Assembly: GCA_015689705.1 (NCBI GenBank) | Contig: WVSN01000016.1 | Coordinates: forward strand, 1 to 64,000 | Direction: 5' to 3' | Length of the DNA: 64,000 nucleotides | Source of the DNA: Rhodobacterales bacterium HKCCE3408 | GTDB taxonomy: Bacteria; Pseudomonadota; Alphaproteobacteria; Rhodobacterales; Rhodobacteraceae | Shown: one piece after another, positions 35,895-46,308 of the stretch | How positions within the stretch are numbered: the first letter of the stretch is position 1 | Layout: each line of letters starts with the position of its first letter | Position numbers and translations under genes: made by a program | Notes under the pieces: generated by a model | The model's input: the letters and a program-made list of their open reading frames with translations, nothing else | What the model was told of the DNA's origin: nothing | The model's database searches: none

Positions 35895-36920
35895 ATGTCA
35901 AAACTCCTCCTCCGCGCGCTCGCCGGCGCGACGCTGCCGGTGCCGCCGGTCTGGCTGATGCGGCAGGCCGGGCGCTACCTGCCCGAATACCGCGCCACCC
36001 GCGCGCAGGCCGGCGATTTCCTCTCGCTGTGCTACACGCCCGATCTCGCAGCCGAGGTGACGCTGCAGCCGATCCGCCGCTTCGGCTTCGACGCCGCGAT
36101 CCTGTTCGCCGACATCCTGCTCGTCCCGCAGGCGCTCGGCGCCGATCTCTGGTTCGAAACCGGCGAGGGGCCGCGCCTGTCGACCGTCACCGGTCCCGAC
36201 GACCTGGCAAAGCTGAAGGGCCCGGACGACATCCACGACCACCTCGCCCCGGTCTACGAAACCGTCCGCATCCTTGCGCGCGAACTGCCATCCGAGACCA
36301 CGCTGATCGGCTTCGCCGGCGCGCCCTGGACCGTCGCGACCTACATGATCGCCGGCCGCGGCACGCCGGACCAGGGCCCCGCCCACGCGCTGAAACGCAC
36401 CGATCACGCCACGTTCGTCGGCCTGATCGACCGCATCACCGAGGCCACGATCGGCTATCTCGCCGCGCAGGTCGAGGCCGGGGCCGAGGTCGTGAAGCTG
36501 TTCGATTCCTGGGCCGGATCGCTCAAGGGTCCGGAATTCGACTTCTATGCGCTCGAGCCCGCGAAGCGCATCGTCACGGCGCTCAAGCAACGCTACCCAG
36601 ATCTGCCCGTCATCGTTTTCCCGCGCGAAGCCGGCTCGGCCTACGAAGGCTTCGCCCGGGCCGTCGGCGCCGACTGCATCGCCATCGACACCTCAGTCGA
36701 CGCCGCCTGGGCGGCCGAGCATCTCCAGCCCGAGACCTGTGTGCAGGGCAATCTCGATCCGAAGCTGATGGTCACAGGAGGCGAGGAACTCGTCACCGAG
36801 GCCCGCCGCATCCGCGACGCGCTGTCGAACGGCCCGCACATCTTCAACCTCGGTCACGGCATCACCCCCGACGCCGATCCCGAGAACGTCACCCGCCTGC
36901 TCGAGGCGATCCGCACATGA
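35895..36920 (+). CDS. hemE: Uroporphyrinogen decarboxylase
   Basis: 341-residue cytoplasmic enzyme that decarboxylates uroporphyrinogen III to coproporphyrinogen III. The signatures [16 protein letters not shown] (about 17-32) and the [14 protein letters not shown] stretch (near 138) are characteristic; catalytic Asp and Tyr are in FADIL and AGRGTP regions. A TTGACA-like promoter element lies upstream in the divergent gap. It overlaps the FAD oxidoreductase gene (ATGA). With hemC and hemF, three steps of haem and chlorophyll precursor synthesis lie within 5.3 kb. Confidence 0.97.
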   Translation: MSKLLLRALAGATLPVPPVWLMRQAGRYLPEYRATRAQAGDFLSLCYTPDLAAEVTLQPIRRFGFDAAILFADILLVPQALGADLWFETGEGPRLSTVTGPDDLAKLKGPDDIHDHLAPVYETVRILARELPSETTLIGFAGAPWTVATYMIAGRGTPDQGPAHALKRTDHATFVGLIDRITEATIGYLAAQVEAGAEVVKLFDSWAGSLKGPEFDFYALEPAKRIVTALKQRYPDLPVIVFPREAGSAYEGFARAVGADCIAIDTSVDAAWAAEHLQPETCVQGNLDPKLMVTGGEELVTEARRIRDALSNGPHIFNLGHGITPDADPENVTRLLEAIRT

Positions 36921-38071
36921 CCCGCATCGCCGTTGTCGGGCGCGGCCTCTGGGGCAGCGCCGCGGCCATGCACCTGGTCGAAGCCGGCCACCACGTCGCG
37001 CTGATTGGTCCGTCCGAACCCGCCGACCCGAAAGACCACGCCGGCCCCCATGGCAGCCACCACGACGCCGGCCGGATCACCCGCAAGATCGCCAAGGACC
37101 GGTTCTGGACCCGCGTCTCCACCGCGTCCATCGACCGCTACGCGCGTCTCGAGGCTGACAGTGGCATCCGCTTCTACGAGGCGTCGGGCGGGCTCATGTG
37201 CTCTCCCGATCCGGGCTATTCCGCGCGCGTCCTCGCCGCCGCGCAGGCTGAGGGCGTCGCCCACGAAACGCTCGATCACGCCGCGCTCGCGGCCCGCTAC
37301 CCGATGTTCCGCTTCCCCGCCGGGACCGCTGGCATCGCCGATGCCGCCGGCGGCACGATCGACCCGCGCGCCATGCGCCGCGCGCACGAAGCGCTCGCCA
37401 TCCGCGCCGGGGCCGAGGTCGTCGACGCCGCCGCGACGGGACTGACCGACACCGGCGTCTCTCTTGCCGACGGCCGCCATATCGCCGCCGACCGCATCCT
37501 CGTCGCCACCGGCGCCTGGGCCGGGCTCGACAATCTGCTGCCCGTCCGGCCCGACATGTACGTCGCCCCGCGCACCATCCTCTTCGTCGAGGTCGAGGGC
37601 GCGCAGGCCGAGGCGCTGACCGCGATGCCGAGCCTCCTGTTCGAAGATGCCGGCGCCGATCATTACCTCTATCTTCTGCCGCCCGTGCGCTACCCGGACG
37701 GCAAGCTGCGGCTCAAGATCGGCGGCGAACCGGGCCTGCCGGGTCTGAAGACCCCGGCCGAAGCCGCCGCCTGGTTCGCGACGGACGGTGATACGAGCGT
37801 CGCGCAATACCTGAAGACGGCGCTCTCCCAGCTCATGCCGGATCTCGATCTCGGCCGCGCCACCTCCGGCTCCTGCATCCTGGCGCTCACCCCGTCCGAC
37901 CATCCCTACATCGCGCGGCTCTCCGACCGGATCGCCGTGGCGACGGGCTGCAACGGGGCGGGCGCGAAATGCGCCGACGAACTCGGACGCCTCGCGGCCG
38001 AAGCCGTACTCGGCGCCGATCCCGACCCGGGCCTCGCGCTGCGCCTTGCCGAGGAACCCGCCGCGGGCTAA
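36917..38071 (+). CDS. FAD-dependent oxidoreductase (DAO family, sarcosine/N-methyl amino acid oxidase type)
   Basis: 384 residues. The N-terminal FAD-binding motif [17 protein letters not shown] (8-24) with the following [16 protein letters not shown] block resembles monomeric sarcosine oxidases, where R and K near the flavin matter. The C-terminal part has [17 protein letters not shown] and [16 protein letters not shown], fitting the DAO fold, with a Cys near the end in the position of the covalent-flavin Cys region. It is coupled to hemE by a 4-base overlap, an odd partner for haem synthesis. Substrate unknown. Confidence 0.8.
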   Translation: MTRIAVVGRGLWGSAAAMHLVEAGHHVALIGPSEPADPKDHAGPHGSHHDAGRITRKIAKDRFWTRVSTASIDRYARLEADSGIRFYEASGGLMCSPDPGYSARVLAAAQAEGVAHETLDHAALAARYPMFRFPAGTAGIADAAGGTIDPRAMRRAHEALAIRAGAEVVDAAATGLTDTGVSLADGRHIAADRILVATGAWAGLDNLLPVRPDMYVAPRTILFVEVEGAQAEALTAMPSLLFEDAGADHYLYLLPPVRYPDGKLRLKIGGEPGLPGLKTPAEAAAWFATDGDTSVAQYLKTALSQLMPDLDLGRATSGSCILALTPSDHPYIARLSDRIAVATGCNGAGAKCADELGRLAAEAVLGADPDPGLALRLAEEPAAG

Positions 38072-38080
38072 GCGCTGGCC

Positions 38081-39130
38081 ATGACGGCGCCCCAGAATCC
38101 CGACGCGCTCGACGTGCTCGCGCCCAATTTCAAGCGCCGGCTCTCCGGCGTGACCGCGACGGTCGTCCGCCTCGTGCCGCTTCAGGCGCTCGAGATCGCC
38201 ATCGCCGCGGTGGCGCCCGACCTGCCCGATCACGTCCCGCAGATCCGGCCCGCCCGGCTCCTGACACTCGGCCGCCGCCCCCGCGTCTGGCACGCCCGGC
38301 GCAACACCGAGATGCTGGCCGGCCTCGCCCTGAAGCACGTGCTGCGCCAGCCGCTGAAGCTTCTCTTCACCTCCGCCTCGCAGCGCGCCCATACCGCCTA
38401 TTCGAAATGGCTGATCGCCCGGATGGACCGCATCGTCGCGACCTCGGCGAAATCGGCCGCCTATCTCGACCGCCCGTCCGACGTGATCCTCCATGGCATC
38501 GACACCGACACCTTCGCCCCGCCCGACGACAAGGCCGCGCTGAAGGCCCGGATGGGCCTGCCCGCGGGCCCGCTCGTCGGCTGCTACGGCCGCATCCGCG
38601 CGCAGAAGGGCACCGACGTCTTCGTTCACGCGATGATCGCCGCCCTGAAGGACCGGCCCGATGCCGCCGCGATCGTCATGGGCCGCGCGGTCGACAAGGA
38701 CCGTGGCTTTCTCGACGGTCTGAAGGCGGATGTCCGCAACGCCGGCCTCGCCGACCGCATCCTGTTCCGGCCCGAGGTTCCGGTGCACGAGATGGCCGAT
38801 TGGTACCGCGTCCTCGACCTCTTCGTCGCGCCGCAGCGGTGGGAGGGGTTCGGCCTCACCCCGCTCGAGGCGATGGCCTGCGCCGTGCCGGTCATCGCGA
38901 CGCGCGTGGGCGCTTTCGAGGAACTCGTCGCCGATGGCGAGACCGGCGCGCTCGTCCCGCCCGGCGAGACCGGGGCGATGACCGATGCGATCACCCGCAT
39001 CCTGGACGACGATGCGCTCCGCGCCAGCCAGTCGGCAAGCGCGCGCGCCCGCGTCGAGACCGGTTTCCGCATCGAGGACGAGGCCGCCGCCCTCACCGCG
39101 ATCTACCGCGAGATGCTCGGCCGCGCCTGA
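38081..39130 (+). CDS. Glycosyltransferase family 1/4, LPS core type
   Basis: 349-residue GT-B enzyme. The C-terminal donor-binding domain has the GRIRAQKGTDVF block, FRPEVPVHEMADWYRVLDLFVAP and the EGFGLTPLE motif (ExxxxxxxE, near 254-262). The N-terminal part carries a hydrophilic acceptor domain with no membrane segment. It resembles LpcC-like mannosyl/galactosyl transferases of alphaproteobacterial lipopolysaccharide core. It begins 9 bases after the oxidoreductase stop. The acceptor cannot be told from sequence. Confidence 0.82.
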   Translation: MTAPQNPDALDVLAPNFKRRLSGVTATVVRLVPLQALEIAIAAVAPDLPDHVPQIRPARLLTLGRRPRVWHARRNTEMLAGLALKHVLRQPLKLLFTSASQRAHTAYSKWLIARMDRIVATSAKSAAYLDRPSDVILHGIDTDTFAPPDDKAALKARMGLPAGPLVGCYGRIRAQKGTDVFVHAMIAALKDRPDAAAIVMGRAVDKDRGFLDGLKADVRNAGLADRILFRPEVPVHEMADWYRVLDLFVAPQRWEGFGLTPLEAMACAVPVIATRVGAFEELVADGETGALVPPGETGAMTDAITRILDDDALRASQSASARARVETGFRIEDEAAALTAIYREMLGRA

Positions 39131-39183
39131 TCCTTCATCTTTCGAAAAATACTCCGGGGAGCGCGAGGGGTGAGGCCCGCCCG

Positions 39184-39235
39184 GAAAACGGTCCGGGGGA
39201 CCGTTTTCAGGGACGAACGCACGGAGCGCAGGACA
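39184..39235. repeat. Hairpin-plus-tail repeat, copy 1 (convergent junction glycosyltransferase/hemF)
   Basis: An 11-bp perfect stem GAAAACGGTCC/GGACCGTTTTC (39184-39194 with 39198-39208) is followed by a 22-base tail (39214-39235) that differs at only two positions from the tail at 55112-55133. Both copies lie between the 3' ends of convergent genes. The hairpin can act as a terminator in either direction; the conserved tail suggests a dispersed repeat family. Confidence 0.65.
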
Positions 39236-39250
39236 ACGCCCCTCGCCCCC

Positions 39251-40129
39251 TCAATACCACTTCGCGACCGGCGGAAGGCTCATCAGCACCGCGTTCGCGT
39301 CATGCCCTGTCTCCAGCCCGAACTTCGTGCCGCGGTCATAGACGAGGTTGTATTCGGCATAGAGCCCGCGATGGCGCAGCTGCGTCTCGCGGTCCGCGTC
39401 GCTGAACGGCTGGTGCCGCCGCCGCTCCACCACGCCGAGGAAGGCCGGCAGAAAGGCCCGGCCGACATCCTGCGTGAAGGCGAAATCCGCCTCCCAGTCG
39501 CCGGTGTTGTAGTCGTCGAAGAAGATGCCGCCGACGCCGCGCGCCCGGCCGCGATGAGGGACGAAGAAATACTCGTCCGCCCAGGCCTTGAAGCGCGGAT
39601 ACAGATCGGCCCCGTGCGGCGCGCAGTGCTCGCGCAGCACATCGTGGAAATGCGCCGTGTCTTCTGCGTACTCGATGCACGGGTTCAGGTCCGACCCGCC
39701 GCCGAACCACCAGGCTGAGGGCGTCCAGAACATCCGCGTGTTCATGTGCACGGCCGGAACCTGCGGGTTCTGCATATGCGCGACGAGGCTGATCCCCGAG
39801 GCCCAGAACCGCGGATCGGCCTTCAGCCCGTCGAGATCCTTGCGCGCCGCCATCGCCGCGACCGCCCGGTCGCCGAGCGTGCCGTAGACGGTCGAGACGT
39901 TGACGCCGACCTTCTCGAACACGCGGCCGCCGCGCATCACGCTCATCAGCCCGCCGCCCTCGTCCGACCCGCCGTCGCCGCGGCGCGTTTCGGTCACCTC
40001 GAACCGACCCGGTTCGCCGTCACCGCCCTGGCTGTCCTCAAGTCCCTCGAACGCCGCGACGATCTCGTCGCGCAGGCTCCGGAACCAGGCCGAGGCCTTC
40101 GCCTTGCGGTCGTCGAACCTCTCGTTCAT
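39251..40129 (-). CDS. hemF: Oxygen-dependent coproporphyrinogen III oxidase
   Basis: 292-residue enzyme forming protoporphyrinogen IX with oxygen. Family blocks: GRVFEKVGVNVSTVYGTL (about 69-86), MQNPQVPAVHMNTRMF (near 118), and the GGGSDLNPC and GVGGIFFDDY regions. The ATG at 40129 follows GGGAGGG on the minus strand; upstream residues are not family-like. Lone gene, convergent with the glycosyltransferase. Its oxygen need suggests aerobic growth, perhaps with an anaerobic HemN elsewhere. Confidence 0.96.
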   Translation of the reverse strand: MNERFDDRKAKASAWFRSLRDEIVAAFEGLEDSQGGDGEPGRFEVTETRRGDGGSDEGGGLMSVMRGGRVFEKVGVNVSTVYGTLGDRAVAAMAARKDLDGLKADPRFWASGISLVAHMQNPQVPAVHMNTRMFWTPSAWWFGGGSDLNPCIEYAEDTAHFHDVLREHCAPHGADLYPRFKAWADEYFFVPHRGRARGVGGIFFDDYNTGDWEADFAFTQDVGRAFLPAFLGVVERRRHQPFSDADRETQLRHRGLYAEYNLVYDRGTKFGLETGHDANAVLMSLPPVAKWY

Positions 40130-40273
40130 GGCTGCCCTCCCGGCATCTCTCTCCGTCCGCAAGACTTCCACCTAAGCCAGCGAGTTTCCAGTGGATTCGG
40201 CGGCTTTCTTCGCCTAGAGTGTCAGAACGAACGCCGCGTCAGACGGCACCCCGAGGCAGACAGAGCAGGTCTG

Positions 40274-41887
40274 GTGATACATCGTTGGTTTCTTGCGGCC
40301 CTTCTTGGGCTCTTTGCGCTCGTGGCCGTGGCGGCGACCACGCCCGCGCGCGCCGTTCCTTATGCCGAGATGGTGATGGACGCTAGGTCGGGCGAGGTCT
40401 TGCGATCTCGCAACGCCGATACACGGCTCCATCCCGCCTCGCTCACGAAGATGATGACGCTCTACATCGTGTTCGAGGCCGTGCGCCTCGGCGAGATCAC
40501 GATGGATACCCCGGTGACGATCTCGCGCCACGCCGCGGCCACCGACTACGCACTCGGCTTCCGCGCCGGCACCCAGGTTGAACTGCGCTACCTCGTGCGC
40601 GCCGCTGCGGTCCGGTCGTCGAACGACGCCGCCGCCGCCATCGCCGAGGCGATCGAGGGCTCCGAAGCCGCCTTCGCCCGGCGCATGAACCGCACCGCAC
40701 AGGCGCTCGGCATGGTGCGCACGACCTTCCGCAACCCGCACGGCCTGACTGCCGAGGGGCACCTGTCCACCGCGCGCGACATGACCATCCTCGGCCGCCA
40801 CCTGTTTTACGATTACCCCCAGTATTACAACATCTTCGGCCGCACCTCGACCTATGCCGGCCCGGTCGGCACGGTCTATTCGACGAACCGCTCGGTGCTG
40901 AACAACTACCGCGGCGCGGACGGGATCAAGACCGGCTACACGACGCCGGCGGGCTTCAACCTCGTCGCCTCGGCCGAACGTGACGGCGTGCGGATCCTCG
41001 CCACCGTCTTCGGCGGCCGCTCGGCCGCCTCGCGCAACGCCCGCATCATGGAACTGCTCGATCTCGGCTTCGCCCGCGCGCAGCCGAACGTCGCCGTCGC
41101 GCAGCCCGCTCTGCCCCATTACGGCAACGACAGCGAAGGCGGCACGGCAGGCCGCGTCATCCGCGTCTCGGGCGCGGTCGCCCGCTCGCGCCGGCCCGAA
41201 CCGCGGCCCGGCGAACCGGCCGATATCCCGGCCGAACTGGTCGCGGCGATCGAGGACTCGGTCGGCGCCGCGCTCGACCAGGCGCTGGCGCCCGAGGAGC
41301 TTGCCGAGACGCCGGACCCGAGGCCCGTCATCCCCGACCCGCCCGAGATCGTCTCGGTCGCCGAGATGGGGCCGGAACAGGGACCGCCCGATCCACGCGT
41401 GGCGGAACTGGCCGAAGCGGTCGAAGCCGCCGTCGCCAACGCCGTCCCGCCGACAGCCTTCGCGCCGACCGATGCGCCCGCGCCCGATCCCGCGCCGATG
41501 CGCGAGACGGCAGACGGCGTCGTGCTGCTCTCGGCAGACGCGGTCTCGGCGGCTCGGCCGCGGCCGCGGCCCATCGACGTGGCCGACGTGGTCGCCCGGG
41601 CCGAGCCCGTCGCGCCCGAAGTCGTGACCCGCTCCGCCTCGAACGGCAGCCGGCTCTTCGGCGTCGCGCTCGGCACCTTCCCGACCGAGAACGCCGCCGA
41701 CCGGCACCTGCTGACGACCGCGCTGATGGAGCTCGGCACGTTCGATGGCGCGCTCCGCGCCGTCGCCCGCCGCGGCCCGGCCTTCGAGGCGCGCTTCGCC
41801 GGCATGACCGAGGACGAGGCCGGCGCGGCCTGCGCGCGGCTCGAGGCCCGCAACGTGACCTGCGAGGTCTTCGGCCCGCCGGGCTGA
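40274..41887 (+). CDS. dacC: D-alanyl-D-alanine carboxypeptidase with SPOR-like C-terminal domain
   Basis: Periplasmic penicillin-binding protein (PBP5/6 class, S11 family, 537 residues) that trims the peptide stem of peptidoglycan. Signal peptide at residues 1-27; SxxK motif Ser56-Lys59 (SLTK), SxN Ser115-Asn117, KTG at 219-221. A long Pro/Ala/Glu-rich linker of about 160 residues follows, then a C-terminal SPOR-like region (LFGVALGTFPTENAADRHL to the end) that could direct the protein to septal peptidoglycan. The start GTG at 40274 leads the signal peptide; no good ATG exists. Confidence 0.9.
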   Translation: MIHRWFLAALLGLFALVAVAATTPARAVPYAEMVMDARSGEVLRSRNADTRLHPASLTKMMTLYIVFEAVRLGEITMDTPVTISRHAAATDYALGFRAGTQVELRYLVRAAAVRSSNDAAAAIAEAIEGSEAAFARRMNRTAQALGMVRTTFRNPHGLTAEGHLSTARDMTILGRHLFYDYPQYYNIFGRTSTYAGPVGTVYSTNRSVLNNYRGADGIKTGYTTPAGFNLVASAERDGVRILATVFGGRSAASRNARIMELLDLGFARAQPNVAVAQPALPHYGNDSEGGTAGRVIRVSGAVARSRRPEPRPGEPADIPAELVAAIEDSVGAALDQALAPEELAETPDPRPVIPDPPEIVSVAEMGPEQGPPDPRVAELAEAVEAAVANAVPPTAFAPTDAPAPDPAPMRETADGVVLLSADAVSAARPRPRPIDVADVVARAEPVAPEVVTRSASNGSRLFGVALGTFPTENAADRHLLTTALMELGTFDGALRAVARRGPAFEARFAGMTEDEAGAACARLEARNVTCEVFGPPG

Positions 41888-41962
41888 CACCGGCGGGCTG
41901 CGGTCCCTTTTGACCGAAGCCCCGGCTTGTGCCAGAGTTTTCCCCAAGGGGAGGACCAGCCC

Positions 41963-42640
41963 ATGAGCCTTGGCGGCCCGGGCGACCGAAAACAGCTCGA
42001 TGCGTCCGAGATCGGGGCCCTCGCCCATCTCTACCGGGGCGAGGTCTACCGCTCCACGCTCTGGCGCCAGAGGCTCGACACGACGACGAACTGGTCGGTT
42101 GTCACGCTCGGCGTGGCGCTGTCGATCTCGTTCTCCTCGCCGCAGGCCTCTCCGATCCCGCTGATCCTCGTCGGCGTGCTGATCATCTTTTTCCTGATGC
42201 TCGAGGCGCGGCGCTACCGCTACTTCAACGTCTGGCGCGCCCGCTGCCGCTGGATGGAAAAGCACTTCTTCGCGCCGATGCTGCATGACGGCGACCTCCA
42301 CATGGAGGAGGGCTGGCAGCAGACGCTGGCCGAGGATTACTGGCACCCGCGCTACCACGTCTCACTCGCCGTCGCGGTCGGGCGGCGGATCCGGCGCAAC
42401 TATTTCTGGATCCTGCTGATCCAGTCGCTCGCCTATGTCGGCAAGCTCGCCGTTCACCCGTCCGAACTGACCAGCGCCGGCCAGCTGGCCGAACGCGCCG
42501 CGATCGGGCCTCTGCCGGGCGAGTGGGTGCTGGCGGCGGGCGTGGTCTACGGCCTGACCTGGGGCGCGATCACCGTCGCAAGCTGGCGCAACGACGTCGC
42601 CCGGGCGAAGTCGCGGGAAGACCGAAGCTCGATGGGCTAG
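41963..42640 (+). CDS. DUF2270 integral membrane protein
   Basis: 225 residues with four predicted membrane segments in two pairs: about 38-52/56-70 and 140-155/190-210. The RYRYFNVWRARCRWMEKHFFAPML block and the ALAHLYRGEVYRSTLWRQRLD N-terminus are DUF2270 hallmarks. ATG at 41963 after GGGGAGGA. Convergent with the dehydrogenase gene, overlapping by 4 bases. No function is known for the family. Confidence 0.85.
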   Translation: MSLGGPGDRKQLDASEIGALAHLYRGEVYRSTLWRQRLDTTTNWSVVTLGVALSISFSSPQASPIPLILVGVLIIFFLMLEARRYRYFNVWRARCRWMEKHFFAPMLHDGDLHMEEGWQQTLAEDYWHPRYHVSLAVAVGRRIRRNYFWILLIQSLAYVGKLAVHPSELTSAGQLAERAAIGPLPGEWVLAAGVVYGLTWGAITVASWRNDVARAKSREDRSSMG

Positions 42641-43719
42641 CCGGATACGGTCAGGACGATCTTGCCGATATGCGCCTTCGACAGGAACGCCTCCTGTGCG
42701 GCGGTCATCTCGCGCAGGGGATAGTTCGCCGCGATGACCGGCCGGATCTCGCCCCGCTCGATGTAGCCGACAAGATCGGTGAACACGGCATCCGGCTGGT
42801 GGGTCGAGCCGCGGATCGTCAGGTCGCGCAGGTAGAGCGTCCGCAGGTCCAGCTCCACGATCGGCCCGGCGATCGCGCCCGAGGCGACGTAGCGCCCGCC
42901 GGTGCGGATGCCGTGGATGACGTCGGGCCAGCGCGGCCCGCCAACGACATCGAGCACAAGATCAAAGGCCCGGTCCGGGATCGGATCGTCGCGCGTCAGC
43001 GTCGCATCCGCGCCGAGCGCCGTCAGCGCGTCCGCCTTGTCGGGACTGGTGACCGCGGTCACATGCGCCCCGCGCCGTTTCGCGAGCTGGACGAGCGCCA
43101 CGCCGACCCCGCCCGACGCCCCGGTTATCAGCACCCGCTCTGCCCCCAGATCGCCCTTCCGCAGCATCCCTTCTGCCGTCGAATAGGCGCAGGGAAACGA
43201 CGCCAGCTCTGCGTCGCTCAGCCCACACCGCACCGCGACCGCGTCCTCCGAGGCCGTGACCGCGTATTCGGCGAAACCGCCATCCTGCTCCGACCCGAAG
43301 GTCTCGATCTCCAGCGGTTCGGCCCCGCGGCCCCGGGGCGTGTGCATCGGCCGGACGATCACCCGCTCGCCGATCCGCGCGGCATCGACGCCCGCACCCA
43401 CGCCGACGATCCGCCCGCAGCAATCCGCGCCCTGGATCCGCGGGAAACGCAGCGGCACGCCGGCCCATCCGCCATCGTCGGCGGCGCCCTCGGCGAACGA
43501 CCCGCCCGCGCCGGCCGCAGTGTCGCCGCGCACCGATTTCGAATACCAGCCGATCCGCGTGTTGATGTCGGTGTTGTTGACCGCCGCCGCGCCGACCGCG
43601 ATCAGCACCTCGCCCGGGCCGGGCGCCGGCACCGGCAGGTCGTCGCGCCAGACCAGCATTTCCGGCCCGCCATGGCCGGTCAGGACCATGCCGGACATCC
43701 GGTCGGGTATCTGCGTCAT
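42637..43719 (-). CDS. Zinc-independent alcohol dehydrogenase / quinone oxidoreductase, MDR superfamily
   Basis: 360-residue NADP-dependent oxidoreductase. The N-terminal GroES-like domain carries the Asn-rich AAVNNTDINTRIGWY of the quinone oxidoreductase branch in place of the zinc ligands; the Rossmann motif is VLITGASGGVGVALVQLAKRRGA (about 195-217). Single gene, divergent from the universal stress protein gene. Acts on a quinone, enone or similar small carbonyl; the exact substrate is not readable. Confidence 0.82.
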   Translation of the reverse strand: MTQIPDRMSGMVLTGHGGPEMLVWRDDLPVPAPGPGEVLIAVGAAAVNNTDINTRIGWYSKSVRGDTAAGAGGSFAEGAADDGGWAGVPLRFPRIQGADCCGRIVGVGAGVDAARIGERVIVRPMHTPRGRGAEPLEIETFGSEQDGGFAEYAVTASEDAVAVRCGLSDAELASFPCAYSTAEGMLRKGDLGAERVLITGASGGVGVALVQLAKRRGAHVTAVTSPDKADALTALGADATLTRDDPIPDRAFDLVLDVVGGPRWPDVIHGIRTGGRYVASGAIAGPIVELDLRTLYLRDLTIRGSTHQPDAVFTDLVGYIERGEIRPVIAANYPLREMTAAQEAFLSKAHIGKIVLTVSG

Positions 43720-43863
43720 CGGCGCCTCCGTTCGGTCGCGGCCATCGGATCGGCGAACGCGGCCCGGGTCAAGCCGCGCGCGGCGGAGTTGACGCAGAAC
43801 AATGACTTGGGGGCCCGCCCTGTGCAGACTGCCGACTCAGCTACTGTCACCAAGGGACGAACC

Positions 43864-44703
43864 ATGGCCTACAAGTCGATCCTCACCCTGCGGATGCCGA
43901 ATGACGGGACCGGCCCGCTCGACGCCGCCATCGCCTTCGCCGAAGCCGCCGGGGCGCATCTTCATGTCCTGTGCATCTCGGTCGATCAGACCCGGCCCGA
44001 AAGCTACATGGTCGGCACGGCGGGCGTGGCACTGATGGACGTGGGCTTCGAACAGGCGATCGCCGCCAAGGAAGAACTCGAGGCCGCCACGCGGGAACGG
44101 CTGGCCGGCATGCAGGGCGGATGGTCGATCGAGGCGGTCGCGCTGCCCGGCGTCGCGCTCGGCTCTACCGTGGCCGACCGGGCGCGCTTCGCCGATCTCG
44201 TGATCCTGCCCCGGCCCTACGCCGACAGCCGCCCGCACGAGGCGCCGATGGCGCTCGAGGCGGCGATGTTCCGGGGCCGCGCGCCGGTTCTGGTCGTGCC
44301 CGATGACAGCGGCGCGCCGCTCAAGCCGCAGCGTCTGATCATCGCCTGGAACGACAGCCCCGAGGCGCTGGCTGCGATCCGGGCCGGGATGCCGTTCATC
44401 CAGTCCGCCAAGACGACCGAGATCCTCGTCATCGACCCGCCGCAGCACGGGCCCGAAGCCGCCGATCCCGGCGCGCTTCTGGCCGAGATGCTGGCCCGCC
44501 ACGGCGCCCGCGTCACCGTTGCGCTGGTCGCCAGGACCGCACCGCGCATCTCGGACATGCTGCAACGCGAGATCCTGGACCGCGGCGCCGACATGGTCAT
44601 CCTCGGGGCCTACAGCCATTCGCGATTCCGCGAGGCGATCCTCGGCGGGACGACGCGCAACATGCTGGAATGGACGAACATCCCGGTGCTGATGGCGCAC
44701 TGA
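43864..44703 (+). CDS. Tandem universal stress protein (UspA family)
   Basis: 279-residue cytoplasmic protein with two Usp domains (about 1-130 and 145-279). Each has the alpha/beta fold; the second ends with DMVILGAYSHSRFREAILGGTTRNML, the Usp nucleotide-binding signature pattern G-2x-G-9x-G. The ATG at 43864 follows AAGGGA. It lies convergent to yejF with 9 bases between. General stress role; no clear link to neighbours. Confidence 0.88.
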   Translation: MAYKSILTLRMPNDGTGPLDAAIAFAEAAGAHLHVLCISVDQTRPESYMVGTAGVALMDVGFEQAIAAKEELEAATRERLAGMQGGWSIEAVALPGVALGSTVADRARFADLVILPRPYADSRPHEAPMALEAAMFRGRAPVLVVPDDSGAPLKPQRLIIAWNDSPEALAAIRAGMPFIQSAKTTEILVIDPPQHGPEAADPGALLAEMLARHGARVTVALVARTAPRISDMLQREILDRGADMVILGAYSHSRFREAILGGTTRNMLEWTNIPVLMAH

Positions 44704-44712
44704 GCCGGGCGG

Positions 44713-46308
44713 TCAGGCCGCGCCGGGTTCGAGATCGAAGGCCGCCGACAGCAGCAGACGGGTGTAATCCGTCTGCGGGCGGTGGAAGATGTCGTCCACC
44801 GTCCCGGTCTCGACCACGTCGCCCTGCCGCATCACCATCACCTTGTGGCTCAGCGCCCGGACGACTTTCAGGTCGTGGCTGATGAACAGGTAGGCCAGCC
44901 CGTGCCGCCGCTGCAGGTCGCGCAGAAGCTCCACGATCTGCACCTGAACGGTCATGTCGAGCGCCGATGTCGGCTCGTCCAATACGACCAGCTTCGGCCG
45001 CAGCACCATCGCCCGCGCGATGGCGATCCGCTGCCGCTGCCCGCCTGAAAACTCGTGCGGGTACCGGTCCATCGTGGCGGGGTCGAGCCCGACCTCGGCG
45101 AGGATCTCGGCGACCATCTGGCGGGTGTCCTTGCCCGGCGCGGTGCCGTGGATCGTCAGCCCTTCGGCCACGATCTGCTCGATCGTCATGCGCGGGCTGA
45201 GCGACCCGAACGGGTCCTGGAACACGATCTGCATGTCGCGCCGGAGCGGGCGCAGCGATCGCGATTTCCAGCCCTGCACGTCGCGCCCGAGGAACACGAC
45301 CGGCCCCTCCGACGAAATCAGCCGCATGATCGCCAGCGCAAGCGTCGTCTTGCCAGACCCGCTTTCGCCCACGATCCCGACAGTTTCGCCGCGCCGCACC
45401 GACAGCGTCGCGGCGTTGACCGCCTTCACATACCCGACCGTCCGGCGCAGGAAGCCGCGCTGGATCGGGAACCAGATGCGCAGGTCCTCGGTCCGCACGA
45501 TCTCTTCGGCATCGGCCGGCACCGGGTCCGGCCCGCCCGTCGCCTCGGCCGCCAGTAGCTTCCTGGTGTAGGGATGCCGCGGGTCGGAGAAGATGCGCTC
45601 GGTCGGGCCTTCCTCGACGATTTCGCCGTCCTTCATCACGCAGACCCGGCTTGCGAAGCGCTTCACGATGCCGAGGTCGTGGGTAATGAACAGAAGGCTC
45701 ATCCCCTTCTCGCGCTGAAGATCGGCCAGAAGCTCGAGGATCTGGGCCTGGATCGTGACGTCCAGCGCCGTCGTCGGCTCATCGGCGATCAGCAGGTCGG
45801 GGTCGTTCGCCAGCGCCATGGCGATCATCACCCGCTGCCGCTGCCCGCCGGACAGCTGGTGCGGATAGGCGCCAAGCCGGCTTTCGGGGTCGCGGATGCC
45901 GACCCGGTTCAGAAGTTCGAGGATGCGCGCCCGCGCCGCCGACCCGGTGATGCCCTGGTGCAGCAGCAGCGCCTCGGCCAGCTGCTTTTCCAGCGTGTGC
46001 AGCGGGTTGAGCGAAGTCATCGGCTCCTGGAAGATGAAGCTGATGTCGTTGCCGCGGACCTTCTGCAATTCGGACTCGCTCGCCCCGACCATCTCCTTGC
46101 CGCGATAGGTCACCGACCCGGTGACCCGCGCCGTCGGCGGCTGCAGCCCGAGTGCGGACAAAGCCGTGACCGACTTGCCCGATCCGCTCTCGCCCACGAT
46201 GGCGACGGTCTCGCCCTCGTCGATATGAAAGCTCACGTGGCTGACCGCATCGGGGCCGGGGCCGAAGGACACGGACAGGTCGCGGATATCGAGAACGCGC
46301 CCGCTCAT
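44713..46308 (-). CDS. yejF: Peptide ABC transporter, dual ATP-binding protein
   Basis: 531-residue protein carrying two ABC domains (about 5-255 and 275-525). Walker [14 protein letters not shown] at about 36-48 and [13 protein letters not shown] near 316-328; signatures [13 protein letters not shown] and [13 protein letters not shown]; Walker [13 protein letters not shown] and [12 protein letters not shown]. Typical of YejF/GsiA-type transporters. Energises the YejB and YejE permeases. Overlaps yejE by 4 bases. In E. coli YejABEF imports microcin C and small peptides. Confidence 0.93.
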   Translation of the reverse strand: MSGRVLDIRDLSVSFGPGPDAVSHVSFHIDEGETVAIVGESGSGKSVTALSALGLQPPTARVTGSVTYRGKEMVGASESELQKVRGNDISFIFQEPMTSLNPLHTLEKQLAEALLLHQGITGSAARARILELLNRVGIRDPESRLGAYPHQLSGGQRQRVMIAMALANDPDLLIADEPTTALDVTIQAQILELLADLQREKGMSLLFITHDLGIVKRFASRVCVMKDGEIVEEGPTERIFSDPRHPYTRKLLAAEATGGPDPVPADAEEIVRTEDLRIWFPIQRGFLRRTVGYVKAVNAATLSVRRGETVGIVGESGSGKTTLALAIMRLISSEGPVVFLGRDVQGWKSRSLRPLRRDMQIVFQDPFGSLSPRMTIEQIVAEGLTIHGTAPGKDTRQMVAEILAEVGLDPATMDRYPHEFSGGQRQRIAIARAMVLRPKLVVLDEPTSALDMTVQVQIVELLRDLQRRHGLAYLFISHDLKVVRALSHKVMVMRQGDVVETGTVDDIFHRPQTDYTRLLLSAAFDLEPGAA

